Shown in pieces: positions 25,959 to 33,872 of a DNA stretch of 64,000 bases. Made by a program: the position numbers and the translations under genes. The DNA is from Algimonas porphyrae (GTDB taxonomy: Bacteria > Pseudomonadota > Alphaproteobacteria > Caulobacterales > Maricaulaceae), in the NCBI RefSeq assembly GCF_041429795.1, contig NZ_CP163424.1, forward strand, positions 1,304,001 to 1,368,000, given 5' to 3'. Below the pieces are notes generated by a model, which saw only the letters and a program-made list of their open reading frames with translations, did no database searches and was not told the DNA's origin. Position 1 is the stretch's first letter, and each line of letters opens with the position of its first letter.

Positions 25959-27487
25959 TGGCCCCGCTCTTTGCCAGCTGGCTCGCCGATCACGGCGCGG
26001 CCTTTGCCATCGCCTTGCCGCTGCTGGCTGCAGCGATCACGGCCTTATTGCCGAAAGTGCGGCGTCTGCCCTGGGCTGTCGCGCTGCTGGTCTCGGCCAT
26101 CGTGACGATAGCCGCCTATGCCGTACTGCAAACGCAGGTCGATCTGGGCAGCTTCATCTACCGCATGGGTGGATGGGAGCCGCCTCACGGGATTTCCCTG
26201 AAGATCGATGCGGTCAATGCGCCGATCCTGCTGCTGATTGCCGCCATGGGTCTGATGACCCTCGTCTATTCAGCACCGTCTGTCGAAGCCGAAGTCCAGA
26301 CCAAGAAACGCGCGCCTTTCTACGCAGCCTTTCTGCTCTGCATGGCCGGGCTGTGCGGCATGGTGGTTACGGGCGATGCCTTTAATGTTTTCGTCTTTCT
26401 CGAAGTCAGTTCGATCTCAACCTATACGCTGGTGGCAATGGGAGCGAACCGGGACCGGCGTGCCTTGTCGGCGGCCTTCAACTATCTGATCCTCGGCTCG
26501 ATCGGGGCGACGTTCTTCGTCATTGGCGTCGGTTTTCTCTATGCGGAAACCGGCACGCTCAACATGGACGATATGCAGCGTATTCTTGCCAATCTCGATG
26601 GTGGGTCCCGGGTCGCACAGGTCGCGTTCGGCTTCATCGTCGTCGGGCTGGGCCTGAAGCTGGCCATGTTCCCGCTGCATACCTGGTTGCCCGGCGCTTA
26701 TGCCTATAGCCCGACCATGGTCACGGTCTTCCTGTCCTCCACGGCGACCAAGGCCGCGCTCTATCTCATGTACCGGTTCAGCTTCAATGTGTTCGACCCG
26801 AGCTTCGATTATGTCGCGGTGGTGCTCACCTACATCGTGACGGCGCTGGCTGTGACGGGCATGATCTTCTGTTCGCTGCAGGCATTTTTCCAGACCGATA
26901 TCCGGCGCACACTCGCGTTCAGTTCCGTTGCACAGGTCGGTTATATGCTGCTTGGCATCGGCCTGATCAGCATGTCGGGACTGGCCGGTTCCTATCTGCA
27001 TCTGATCAATCACGCAGTCGTCAAGGGCGGCTTGTTCCTGGCGCTCGGGGCCATGTGGTACCGGTTCGGGATCGTCCGTCTTGATGATATGGCGGGTCTT
27101 GCCAAGACCATGCCGATCACGACCGCCGCGTTCACCATTCTCGCCTTCAGCCTGATCGGTGTGCCGTTCACAGCCGGCTTCGTCTCCAAGGTCGCGCTCG
27201 CCGAAGCCGCAGCCGAACAAGGCTGGTGGTGGGCCGTCGGCGTTATCATGATCACTTCGATCATTGCGCTGTTCTATATGGGGCGCATGATGATGATGGC
27301 CTATTTCCGTGACCCGCCCATGGTGGACGGTGTTGCGGTCAAGCGTAATGAAGCGCCGCCATTGATGCTGATTCCGATGGTAGGACTGGCCCTCCTGTCC
27401 ATCATGATTGGTGCGCGCGGACATGTCCTGCTGACCGAAATCAGCGAGAATGCGGCCCGTGTTCTCATTCCCGGGGGCGGGCTATGA
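25958..27487 (+). CDS. NuoL/M/N-like antiporter subunit (first of three, MrpD-like)
   Basis: Protein of 509 residues with about 14 membrane helices. It carries the proton-channel features of the complex I antiporter-like family: Glu in NVFVFLEVSSISTYTL (helix 5), Lys in GLGLKLAMFPLHTWLPGAYAYSPTMVT (helix 7), and DIRRTLAFSSVAQVGYMLLGI with NHAVVKGGLFLALG (Lys of helix 12). It probably conducts one of the ions exchanged by the complex. The next gene overlaps it by 4 bases. Three such paralogues in one operon is unusual for Mrp, which normally has two (MrpA and MrpD). Confidence 0.88.
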   Translation: MAPLFASWLADHGAAFAIALPLLAAAITALLPKVRRLPWAVALLVSAIVTIAAYAVLQTQVDLGSFIYRMGGWEPPHGISLKIDAVNAPILLLIAAMGLMTLVYSAPSVEAEVQTKKRAPFYAAFLLCMAGLCGMVVTGDAFNVFVFLEVSSISTYTLVAMGANRDRRALSAAFNYLILGSIGATFFVIGVGFLYAETGTLNMDDMQRILANLDGGSRVAQVAFGFIVVGLGLKLAMFPLHTWLPGAYAYSPTMVTVFLSSTATKAALYLMYRFSFNVFDPSFDYVAVVLTYIVTALAVTGMIFCSLQAFFQTDIRRTLAFSSVAQVGYMLLGIGLISMSGLAGSYLHLINHAVVKGGLFLALGAMWYRFGIVRLDDMAGLAKTMPITTAAFTILAFSLIGVPFTAGFVSKVALAEAAAEQGWWWAVGVIMITSIIALFYMGRMMMMAYFRDPPMVDGVAVKRNEAPPLMLIPMVGLALLSIMIGARGHVLLTEISENAARVLIPGGGL

Positions 27488-28959
27488 GCTTCGGTCCCGA
27501 AATGGCGCTGGCATCGCTGATGTTGATCCCGCTAGCGGCAGCGGGGTTGATCCCGCTCATCGGTCCGCGCTGGCCCAATCTGCGCGAAGCGGTGACATTC
27601 CTGGCGGGCCTCCTGCTACTGGCCAACGTCATCTATCTTTGTGGACTGGTATCGACGGGCGCGCGACCCGAACTTCTGATCGGCAGTTTTTCGGGCCTGT
27701 TCGAGATCAAGTTCCGTCTGGAGCCGCTCGGCGCGACCTTTGCCGCGATTGCGAGCTCGCTCTGGATCGTGAATTCCATGTTCACGCTGGGTTATATGCG
27801 CGGCAATAATGAGAAAAACCAGACGCGCTTCTTCACCTTTGTCGCCATCGCCATCGCCTCGGCCATGGGGATTGCCGCGTCGGCCAATCTGATCACCCTG
27901 TTCATTTTCTACGAAGCCCTGACAATTTCGACCTTCCCGCTCGTCAGCCACAAGGGCGATGCCAAGGCGCGCAAAGGGCTGACCATCTATACGGTGATCC
28001 TGATGGGGACATCGCTGGGCTTGTTGCTGCCAGCCATCATCGGCACGCAGGTTATTGCAGGCTCAATCGATTTCGTCCCGGGCGGTGTCTTCGGGCCTGA
28101 CGCGTCCCTGCTGGCGACATCCACACTGCTTGTCCTGTTCGCTTTTGGTATCGGCAAGGCCGCGCTTATGCCCGTCCACCCCTGGCTGCCCAACGCCATG
28201 GTCGCGCCGACGCCGGTCTCTGCATTGCTGCATGCGGTGGCGGTCGTGAAAGCAGGCGTTTTCACCATGTTGAAAGTGGTGGTCTACACATTCGGTACGG
28301 ACATTACTCTGGCGACGCCGTCTTCCGAATGGCTCGCCTGGATCGCCGCTTTGTCCATTGTCATCGCGTCCATCATCGCGCTGCGACAAGATAATCTGAA
28401 GGCACGTCTGGCCTATTCAACGGTCTCGCAACTTTCCTACATCACCCTGGGGGCGATGCTCGCAACCAGCTGGGGCATTCTCGGTGGCGGTCTGCAGATC
28501 GTCATGCATGCCTGGGGCAAGATCACGCTCTTCATGGTCGCGGGGGCCATCTATACAATTGCGCACCGCACCAATGTCAGCCAGCTCGACGGCCTTGGAC
28601 GCAAGCTGCCCTGGGTATTCGGCGCGTTCCTTGTTGCCAGTATCAGCCTGATCGGTGTGCCGCCCTTCGGTGGCTCATGGCCCAAATTCTATCTGATGTG
28701 GGGTGCGCTCGATTCCGGCAAGGCGGTACTGATGGCCGCGCTGATCGTGTCGAGCCTGCTTAACATTCTCTATCTGATGCCAATCGCGATCCGGGGGTTC
28801 ATGAAGCCGCCTGCGGATCCTGCGGCAGATGCCGCCATCGCGCTGGAAGCGCGCAAGCATCGCTGGGTGATCATACCGCCCGTCATCACCGCCATCGGCA
28901 CGCTGGTTCTATTCTTTGCCGCACCGTGGATTATCACCTTCCTGGAGCCGATCTTATGA
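27484..28959 (+). CDS. NuoL/M/N-like antiporter subunit (second of three)
   Basis: Protein of 491 residues with about 14 membrane helices. Key elements: Glu in LFIFYEALTISTFPLV, Lys in FGIGKAALMPVHPWLPNAMVAPTPVSALLHAVAVVKAG, and LRQDNLKARLAYSTVSQLSYITLGAML. The HAVAVVKAGVF stretch is typical of NuoL-type subunits, so this is a second proton-conducting module and could stand in for the body of MrpA. It overlaps its neighbours by ATGA at both ends. Confidence 0.87.
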   Translation: MSFGPEMALASLMLIPLAAAGLIPLIGPRWPNLREAVTFLAGLLLLANVIYLCGLVSTGARPELLIGSFSGLFEIKFRLEPLGATFAAIASSLWIVNSMFTLGYMRGNNEKNQTRFFTFVAIAIASAMGIAASANLITLFIFYEALTISTFPLVSHKGDAKARKGLTIYTVILMGTSLGLLLPAIIGTQVIAGSIDFVPGGVFGPDASLLATSTLLVLFAFGIGKAALMPVHPWLPNAMVAPTPVSALLHAVAVVKAGVFTMLKVVVYTFGTDITLATPSSEWLAWIAALSIVIASIIALRQDNLKARLAYSTVSQLSYITLGAMLATSWGILGGGLQIVMHAWGKITLFMVAGAIYTIAHRTNVSQLDGLGRKLPWVFGAFLVASISLIGVPPFGGSWPKFYLMWGALDSGKAVLMAALIVSSLLNILYLMPIAIRGFMKPPADPAADAAIALEARKHRWVIIPPVITAIGTLVLFFAAPWIITFLEPIL

Positions 28960-29336
28960 GCTCTCAGTCTGGATCCGATCCCGAAGTCCGCAGCGATTAC
29001 GGCATTCACCCTGCCGCCCGGCCTTTTCTGTTTCTGGGTGATCCCAAGATCAAACGGAACTTTATCTGGCTGCCACTGGGCGGTCTTATCATCGCCTCCA
29101 TTCTCGGTGTGCTGCATCCGCAAAAACATCCCGCCCCTTGGGAAATGATCGGCGGCACGCCCATTCCGGGAAGTTGGGCAATTTTTGGCTTTATCGCCTA
29201 TTCCTTTATCGTCTTCGCCGCGCCCGTCCTGTTCAAGCTGCTGGCGCGAAAGGAAGATTTCTACGGCGAAGGCGGCTTGCCCGATCCCGAGGTGAGCACC
29301 GATCCGGAGATCACCGGGGAGGCGCATCATGACTGA
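28956..29336 (+). CDS. Small two-helix membrane protein in the antiporter operon
   Basis: Protein of 126 residues, start overlapping the previous stop (ATGA). It has two membrane helices (FIWLPLGGLIIASILGVL and IPGSWAIFGFIAYSFIVFAAPVLF) with a short cytoplasmic acidic tail. I do not recognise a named family; proteins of this kind sit between the second and third NuoL-like genes in similar operons of other alphaproteobacteria, as far as I recall. It may be an accessory subunit of the complex. It overlaps the next gene by 8 bases. Confidence 0.7.
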   Translation: MSSQSGSDPEVRSDYGIHPAARPFLFLGDPKIKRNFIWLPLGGLIIASILGVLHPQKHPAPWEMIGGTPIPGSWAIFGFIAYSFIVFAAPVLFKLLARKEDFYGEGGLPDPEVSTDPEITGEAHHD

Positions 29337-31089
29337 TACCATCCTGGGACAGATCAATCCCGGCCTGTGGGTCATCGTCGCCGGTCTGATCTGCGCGCTG
29401 ATGCCTGCCAATGCGCTGCGCAAGGGGCTGGCCGTTGTAGCGCCGGTCTTCGCAGCGATCATGATTTTCCTGATCTATGACCGGGCGGGTCCGATCGAAG
29501 GGTCGCAGTTCAACGGCGTTCTGGCGGGGCAATTCTATATTGGCGATGTGCTGCTGACGACTCTGCGGATCGATACGCTCTCCGTCGTCTGGGGCTATCT
29601 CTTCTGTCTCGCGGGCTTCATCAATGCGATCTACGCCCTGCATGAAAAGTCCTGGATCACGGACAGTTCGGCGCTGGTCTATACGGGTGCGGCCGTTGCG
29701 GGCGTGCTGTCAGGCGACATGCTGACGCTGTTCCTGTTCTGGGAATTTACGGCGATTTCCTCGGTCTTCCTGGTCTGGCAGGGCGGCGACCGGGCCTATG
29801 CGGCGGGGATACGCTATCTCGTCATCCAAGTGCTGTCGGGCGTGTTGCTGCTGGCCGGAGCGGTGATCTATGCCGGGTCGAAAGGCGGGGACTTCACATT
29901 CGGATATATCGGTATCGACTCGCCCGGTGCGTGGCTGCTGCTGATCGGGATGGGCATCAAGGCCGGTTTCCCCATGCTGCATATGTGGATGCAGGATGCC
30001 TATCCGAAAGCGTCGATCACCGGGACGGTCATTCTGTCCGCCTTCACGACCAAATTCGCCATTTATGCGCTGGCGCGCGCTTTTCCGGGCACGGATATTC
30101 TGATCTGGATCGGCTGTATCATGACCATGTTCCCGGTCTTCTTCGCGGTGATCGAAAACGATCTGCGACGTGTCCTGGCCTACTCGCTCAACAACCAGCT
30201 GGGCTTCATGGTGGCGGGTATCGGGATTGGGACGACCATGGCGATGAACGGCGTGGTCGGACAGGTCTTCGTCCATGTCATCTTCAAGAGCCTGCTTTTC
30301 ATGTCGATCGGTGCCGTCATTCACCGGACGGGGACGGCCAAGGCGTCCGAACTGGGCGGCCTGTTCCGAAGTATGCCCTACACGACCGTGCTCTGTCTGA
30401 TCGGGGCCGGGTCGATCGCGGCCTTCCCCTTGCTGGCCGCCTTCGTCACCAAGGCGATGATCCTCGCCGCCGCTATCGATGAACATCTCTGGGTGCCATT
30501 TGCGATGATGCTGTTCGCCTCCGCGGGTGTGATGGAACATAGCGGGATCAAGGTGCCGCATTTCACCTTCTTCGCCCACGATAGCGGACGCCGCGTCAAG
30601 GAAGCGCCGTGGAACATGCTGGTCGCGATGAGCCTGGCTGCGGTGCTGTGTATCGTGCTGGCCTGGCCGTGGGGCGGCTATGACATCCTCTATTCGCTGA
30701 TGCCCTATGTGACGGATTACAAACCCTATACGTGGGATCACGTCGTCTTCCAGTTGCAGCTGCTGTTTGCGGCGATCTTCGCCTTTACCTTGTTGAAGCG
30801 CTACAAGCTCTATCCGGCTGAACGACGCGCGGAGATTGTCGATGTCGATGTGCTGTATCGCAAGCTTGGCAGGAATGTCGCGGTCTGGGCCGATGCCGTC
30901 TGGGTGCGTCTATCGGCGCGCATGTCCAGCTGGCGCAAGCTCGGTATGAAACGTGCTGGTCGCAGACTCTATCAGGCGTTCTCGCCAGCCGGAGCGCTCA
31001 GCCAGGCCGCGCCGTCCGGATTACCCGCTGTGCTGACGGCCGCCGTGCTCGTCTTCGTGCTGATCTTTGCCTATGTCGCCGGGACCTGA
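29329..31089 (+). CDS. NuoL/M/N-like antiporter subunit (third of three, longer C-terminus)
   Basis: Protein of 586 residues with about 14 membrane helices plus an extended C-terminus. The core carries Glu in TLFLFWEFTAISSVFLVW, Lys in LLLIGMGIKAGFPMLHMWMQDAYPKASITGTVI, and NDLRRVLAYSLNNQLGFMVAGIGI with HVIFKSLLFM. After residue 490 a cytoplasmic stretch rich in basic residues leads to one last helix (LPAVLTAAVLVFVLIFAYVAG). The lateral extension recalls the NuoL C-terminal arm. This is the last structural gene of the operon; the MucR gene starts inside its 3' end. Confidence 0.87.
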   Translation: MTDTILGQINPGLWVIVAGLICALMPANALRKGLAVVAPVFAAIMIFLIYDRAGPIEGSQFNGVLAGQFYIGDVLLTTLRIDTLSVVWGYLFCLAGFINAIYALHEKSWITDSSALVYTGAAVAGVLSGDMLTLFLFWEFTAISSVFLVWQGGDRAYAAGIRYLVIQVLSGVLLLAGAVIYAGSKGGDFTFGYIGIDSPGAWLLLIGMGIKAGFPMLHMWMQDAYPKASITGTVILSAFTTKFAIYALARAFPGTDILIWIGCIMTMFPVFFAVIENDLRRVLAYSLNNQLGFMVAGIGIGTTMAMNGVVGQVFVHVIFKSLLFMSIGAVIHRTGTAKASELGGLFRSMPYTTVLCLIGAGSIAAFPLLAAFVTKAMILAAAIDEHLWVPFAMMLFASAGVMEHSGIKVPHFTFFAHDSGRRVKEAPWNMLVAMSLAAVLCIVLAWPWGGYDILYSLMPYVTDYKPYTWDHVVFQLQLLFAAIFAFTLLKRYKLYPAERRAEIVDVDVLYRKLGRNVAVWADAVWVRLSARMSSWRKLGMKRAGRRLYQAFSPAGALSQAAPSGLPAVLTAAVLVFVLIFAYVAGT

Positions 31090-31492
31090 TCCGGCGGATG
31101 AGGCCCGGCTGGCACTGACGGCGCAGGTGCTAGCGGCCTATGTCGGAAACCACACGGTGGCTTCGTCCGACATTCCGCAGCTCGCAAGGACCATTCATCA
31201 GTCACTGGCCGACGCCGCCATGCCGGCAACAGCGTCTCCGGATCGCGCGCCAGCCGTCCCGATTGCGGAGTTGATCACGGACGCGCACCTGATCTGTCTC
31301 GAAGACGGAAAGCCGTATCAATCGCTGAAGCGCCATCTGCGCGTCGCCTATGGGTTGAGCCCAGATGATTACCGCAAGAAGTGGGGCCTGCCGCGCGATT
31401 ATCCGATGGTGGCCCCGGCCTACGCCCGCCGCCGATCGGAGTTGGCGCGCCAATCTGGATTGGGGAAACCCGGTTCGGACAAGACGGAGTGA
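31073..31492 (+). CDS. MucR/Ros-family transcriptional regulator
   Basis: Protein of 139 residues from the ATG at 31073, inside the end of the last antiporter gene. The C-terminal half has the Ros/MucR zinc-finger region: LITDAHLICLEDGKPYQSLKRHL, then SPDDYRKKWGLPRDYPMVAPAYARRRSELA. The first ligand is Cys and the second position is Asp, as often in MucR; a second His is not evident. In alphaproteobacteria MucR acts as a global, H-NS-like repressor of AT-rich promoters and of cell-cycle and surface genes. Its fusion to the antiporter transcript could make its expression follow cation stress; that is inference. Confidence 0.85.
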   Translation: MSPGPDPADEARLALTAQVLAAYVGNHTVASSDIPQLARTIHQSLADAAMPATASPDRAPAVPIAELITDAHLICLEDGKPYQSLKRHLRVAYGLSPDDYRKKWGLPRDYPMVAPAYARRRSELARQSGLGKPGSDKTE

Positions 31493-31717
31493 CGCGAACT
31501 CGATCTGCCGCGTCTGAATATAACTCAGTTTAATTTCTCATCAGCCTCGGCGAGAAGCCCGGCGAATTATTAAGCGAAACGATTCGGGAGCGAATCAAAA
31601 AAGCGACTCATTTCGAGTCCGGGCCGCTATTTATGGTTAACGAACCCTTGTCGCCGATTCGCCGATCCCCGATGGTCTGATTCGTGGGAGCGAGTAGAAC
31701 GGGACGGGGGAGACAAC
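31493..31717. promoter_or_regulatory. Intergenic region with a repeated GATTCG-GGAGCGA element
   Basis: Non-coding, locally AT-richer than its surroundings. It contains an inverted repeat GATTCG-GGAG-CGAATC (31581-31596) followed by six A, and a second similar element, GATTCG-T-GGGAGCGA, near 31680-31694, just before the PAS gene. The pair looks like an operator or two copies of one site. GGTTAACGAACCC near 31634 resembles half of a CtrA site. No sigma-70 pair is clear. Confidence 0.35.
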
Positions 31718-32227
31718 GTGCTCAAGGGGAATGCGCTACGGCACCAGATGGTGCTGCCGCAGCAACAAGCGATCTATGATTATTGGCGGCGGCAGTGCCA
31801 GGGTGGTAGATTGCCCACACGCGCCGACATCGAACCCGCCGAGATTTCCGCCCAGCTGCCGATGATCACCTTGACCGAATGCCGGGACGGTGAAGCGGGT
31901 CGCCGCTACCTGTTTCGTCTGGCCGGAACCGGCTTCTGGCGTTTCTACGGCGACGAAATTCAGGGCCTTCACGTCGATGAATTACCCATCGGTTGCCGGG
32001 CGGATTACTGGCACCGTGTTCTCGATATGGTGGTCGATCAGAAGCGCCCCTTCCACGGTGTGACCAAACCCAATACCCCGATGGGATCGCATCTTGCGCA
32101 GTTCTGGCTCCGGCTTCCGCTCTCGGAAGATGGTGTCACCGTGACAACAATCCTCGGTTATGACCATATCTGCCCGCTGGAAACGGCTGTTCAGCCGCAG
32201 CCGACGCAGAAAAAACTCTACGCCTGA
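31718..32227 (+). CDS. PAS-domain protein (PAS_5-like)
   Basis: Protein of 169 residues starting with GTG (GGGGGAGACAAC upstream). The pattern IYDYWRRQCQGGRLPTRADIEPAEISAQLPMITLTE, then FRLAGTGFWRFYGDEIQG, is the small stand-alone PAS_5 family common in alphaproteobacteria. There is no output domain, so it would act by protein contact. It lies between the MucR gene and the GTA cluster; a link with either is not shown. Confidence 0.75.
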   Translation: MLKGNALRHQMVLPQQQAIYDYWRRQCQGGRLPTRADIEPAEISAQLPMITLTECRDGEAGRRYLFRLAGTGFWRFYGDEIQGLHVDELPIGCRADYWHRVLDMVVDQKRPFHGVTKPNTPMGSHLAQFWLRLPLSEDGVTVTTILGYDHICPLETAVQPQPTQKKLYA

Positions 32228-32300
32228 TTCAATGATCTAGAGAAAAATCTGCCACTTTCGGGTGGAAGGCCTCGTCATGCCCTCGAAAAGGGTATAGGAA

Positions 32301-32306
32301 TATAAT
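32301..32306 (+). promoter_or_regulatory. Possible -10 element before the GTA regulator pair
   Basis: TATAAT, 53 bases before the ATG of the first regulator gene. The matching -35 position (TGCCCT) is weak, so the promoter would need an activator or an extended contact. This is the only good -10 in the 132 bases upstream. Confidence 0.35.
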
Positions 32307-32359
32307 CCTCGCTATCGTGCTGCCGCTTTATGGTCGTCGGCAGAGATGAAGGAGGATAT

Positions 32360-32701
32360 ATGTCTCGCCGTAAATCGACCAACCCCAATGATCCGGCCCG
32401 CGCTCGCCTCGCTCTGGCCGCCGCAGCAATCGAATTCGGCGTCCCCGATCTCGACATCACCCGTCCGCACCAGCGCGCACCCCTGACCGATTATGCGCGG
32501 CAGGTGGCCATGTACCTCAGTGCCTGCAGTTTCGGCATGACGATGACCCGTATCGGGGAGTTGTTCGGACGAGACCGGACGACTGTCAGCCATGCTATTC
32601 GCGTGATCGAGGATGGGCGGACGGACCCTGTGCTCGATGCCAAGCTCGAGCGACTGGAACGCTGGCTCGTCCGCGCGCCCCGTATGGCGGACGCACAATG
32701 A
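32360..32701 (+). CDS. Small regulator with DnaA domain IV-like helix-turn-helix (GafY-like)
   Basis: Protein of 113 residues from the ATG at 32360, which follows a very strong ribosome site (AAGGAGGATAT). Residues about 55-100 (YARQVAMYLSACSFGMTMTRIGELFGRDRTTVSHAIRVIE) match the DNA-binding domain IV of DnaA, including the GRDRTTVSHA core, but no AAA+ domain is present, so it is not DnaA. In Rhodobacter the GTA activator GafA begins with such a domain; in Caulobacter the function is split in two proteins, GafY and GafZ. The 4-base overlap with the next gene and the position just before GTA g1 support this as the GafY counterpart. Confidence 0.68.
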   Translation: MSRRKSTNPNDPARARLALAAAAIEFGVPDLDITRPHQRAPLTDYARQVAMYLSACSFGMTMTRIGELFGRDRTTVSHAIRVIEDGRTDPVLDAKLERLERWLVRAPRMADAQ

Positions 32702-33513
32702 AGAGCCCGCGCAGCGCCCGCCTCCATGACGAGCAATTGTTACGCAGCCTTCTGGCGAGCGACGGCCTGATCCGCCGTGAGCCGCTGAGCGAGGATTGGC
32801 CGGCCTATGTGAGGGGCGATAAACGCAAACGTCCGCTCTTCTGGGTCAATTGCGCCGATATAGACCGGCTGATCGCCGATGGGGCGCTGATTGCAACGGA
32901 ACGCGGCATTGGCCCGTCTGGGCCTACACGTCGGCGCCTGCAATATGGGTCATCCGCCTTCGAGATGGAGGAGCGCGTCGAATACATCCCCTCGGGCGTG
33001 GAGAGACCTGTGCGTCGCAATGTACGCGGCTCCGTGATCGAAAGGCTGGCCCGCCGTCAGGACGCGCAGGATCGACCGATCCTGACAGCGGCTCAGATCA
33101 CAGCGGCGCAGCGCTATACGCATTCTCTGCTTGCTGCGGGGGAAGGGCGCGTCGGCTCAAGCGCACAGACCCAGCCCAAAGTCGATGGAGCGTGGCGTCA
33201 CGATTCCGCGGAGAGGGCTGCGCTGGCACGTATCGACGCCGGCAAGAGCTTGCAGGCGGCGCGCATGGCGGTCGGCGATGACATGGCGCGGTTACTCAAC
33301 GCCATCTGCGGGGCGAATGAACGGCTAGAGGCGATTGAACGGGCAGAGCGCTGGGCGCGCGGCACGGGCCTGATCGTGCTCCGCATGGCGCTGGATATTC
33401 TCAGCCGGCATTACGGCACCGTTGTGGGCGAGGGGCCGCGCCCCCTGTCCATTGACCCCCAATCCCCCTGCGCCGAAAGACCTGTCCACCCCTTGGATGC
33501 GGATGCAGCCTGA
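32698..33513 (+). CDS. DUF6456-type helical regulator (GafZ-like)
   Basis: Protein of 271 residues. The N-terminal third is a winged-helix-like region (LLRSLLASDGLIRREPLS, later VNCADIDRLIADGALIATERG). The C-terminal half (AERAALARIDAGKSLQAARMAVGDDMARLLNAICGANERLEAIERAERWARGTGLIVLRMALDILSRHYG) is the DUF6456-like helical domain that ends GafA/GafZ-type GTA activators. It overlaps the GafY-like gene by ATGA. In Caulobacter the GafY/GafZ pair turns on GTA transcription and lets polymerase read through terminators. The assignment is by domain pattern and location; I could not compare sequences directly. Confidence 0.62.
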   Translation: MKSPRSARLHDEQLLRSLLASDGLIRREPLSEDWPAYVRGDKRKRPLFWVNCADIDRLIADGALIATERGIGPSGPTRRRLQYGSSAFEMEERVEYIPSGVERPVRRNVRGSVIERLARRQDAQDRPILTAAQITAAQRYTHSLLAAGEGRVGSSAQTQPKVDGAWRHDSAERAALARIDAGKSLQAARMAVGDDMARLLNAICGANERLEAIERAERWARGTGLIVLRMALDILSRHYGTVVGEGPRPLSIDPQSPCAERPVHPLDADAA

Positions 33514-33551
33514 TTGATCCCCGTTCTGCCGCGCCGGGCTAGCTTGATGCC

Positions 33552-33872
33552 ATGACCCGCTCAGACACTGAAACCTGTTCCGATCCCAAACATGCGCAGC
33601 CTGTAACGGCGAATGATCTGATCCGCGCTTTGCAGGCCCGCCTCTTAGCCTTGGGCGATACGCAGGACGCCTTGTCGGTGAGTGAAATCGAACGGACGGC
33701 CAAGGCTATCACCCAGATGATCAACAGTCTCGAACGGGCCGAGGGGTTTTTGCGCGACAGGACAGGCGTCCCCCAGCCAGGAGATCGGCTGGAAGGCGAC
33801 GCCAGACAGGCATTCCTGCGAAAACTTAAACGCCTTGTTGCGACCGGTATTCTGGACGAACTTGATGACTGA
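33552..33872 (+). CDS. GTA g1, terminase small subunit-like
   Basis: Protein of 106 residues, the expected size of RcGTA g1, which was recognised as a TerS-type protein. The sequence is helical, with VTANDLIRALQARLLALGDTQDALSVSEIERTAKAITQMINSLERAEGFL, and an acidic C-terminus (VATGILDELDD). It overlaps the large terminase gene by 8 bases. TerS would bind the large terminase to start headful packaging of host DNA. Confidence 0.7.
   Translation: MTRSDTETCSDPKHAQPVTANDLIRALQARLLALGDTQDALSVSEIERTAKAITQMINSLERAEGFLRDRTGVPQPGDRLEGDARQAFLRKLKRLVATGILDELDD

Noticed and set aside
26417-30741. Two minus-strand open frames of over 330 residues opposite the NuoL-like genes
   Set aside because: Both are His/Asp/Arg/Gly-rich with no hydrophobic core or motif; the plus-strand membrane proteins explain the region fully.
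32360-32701. Annotation as DnaA
   Set aside because: Only a domain IV-like helix-turn-helix is present; no AAA+ domain, Walker motifs or replication context.
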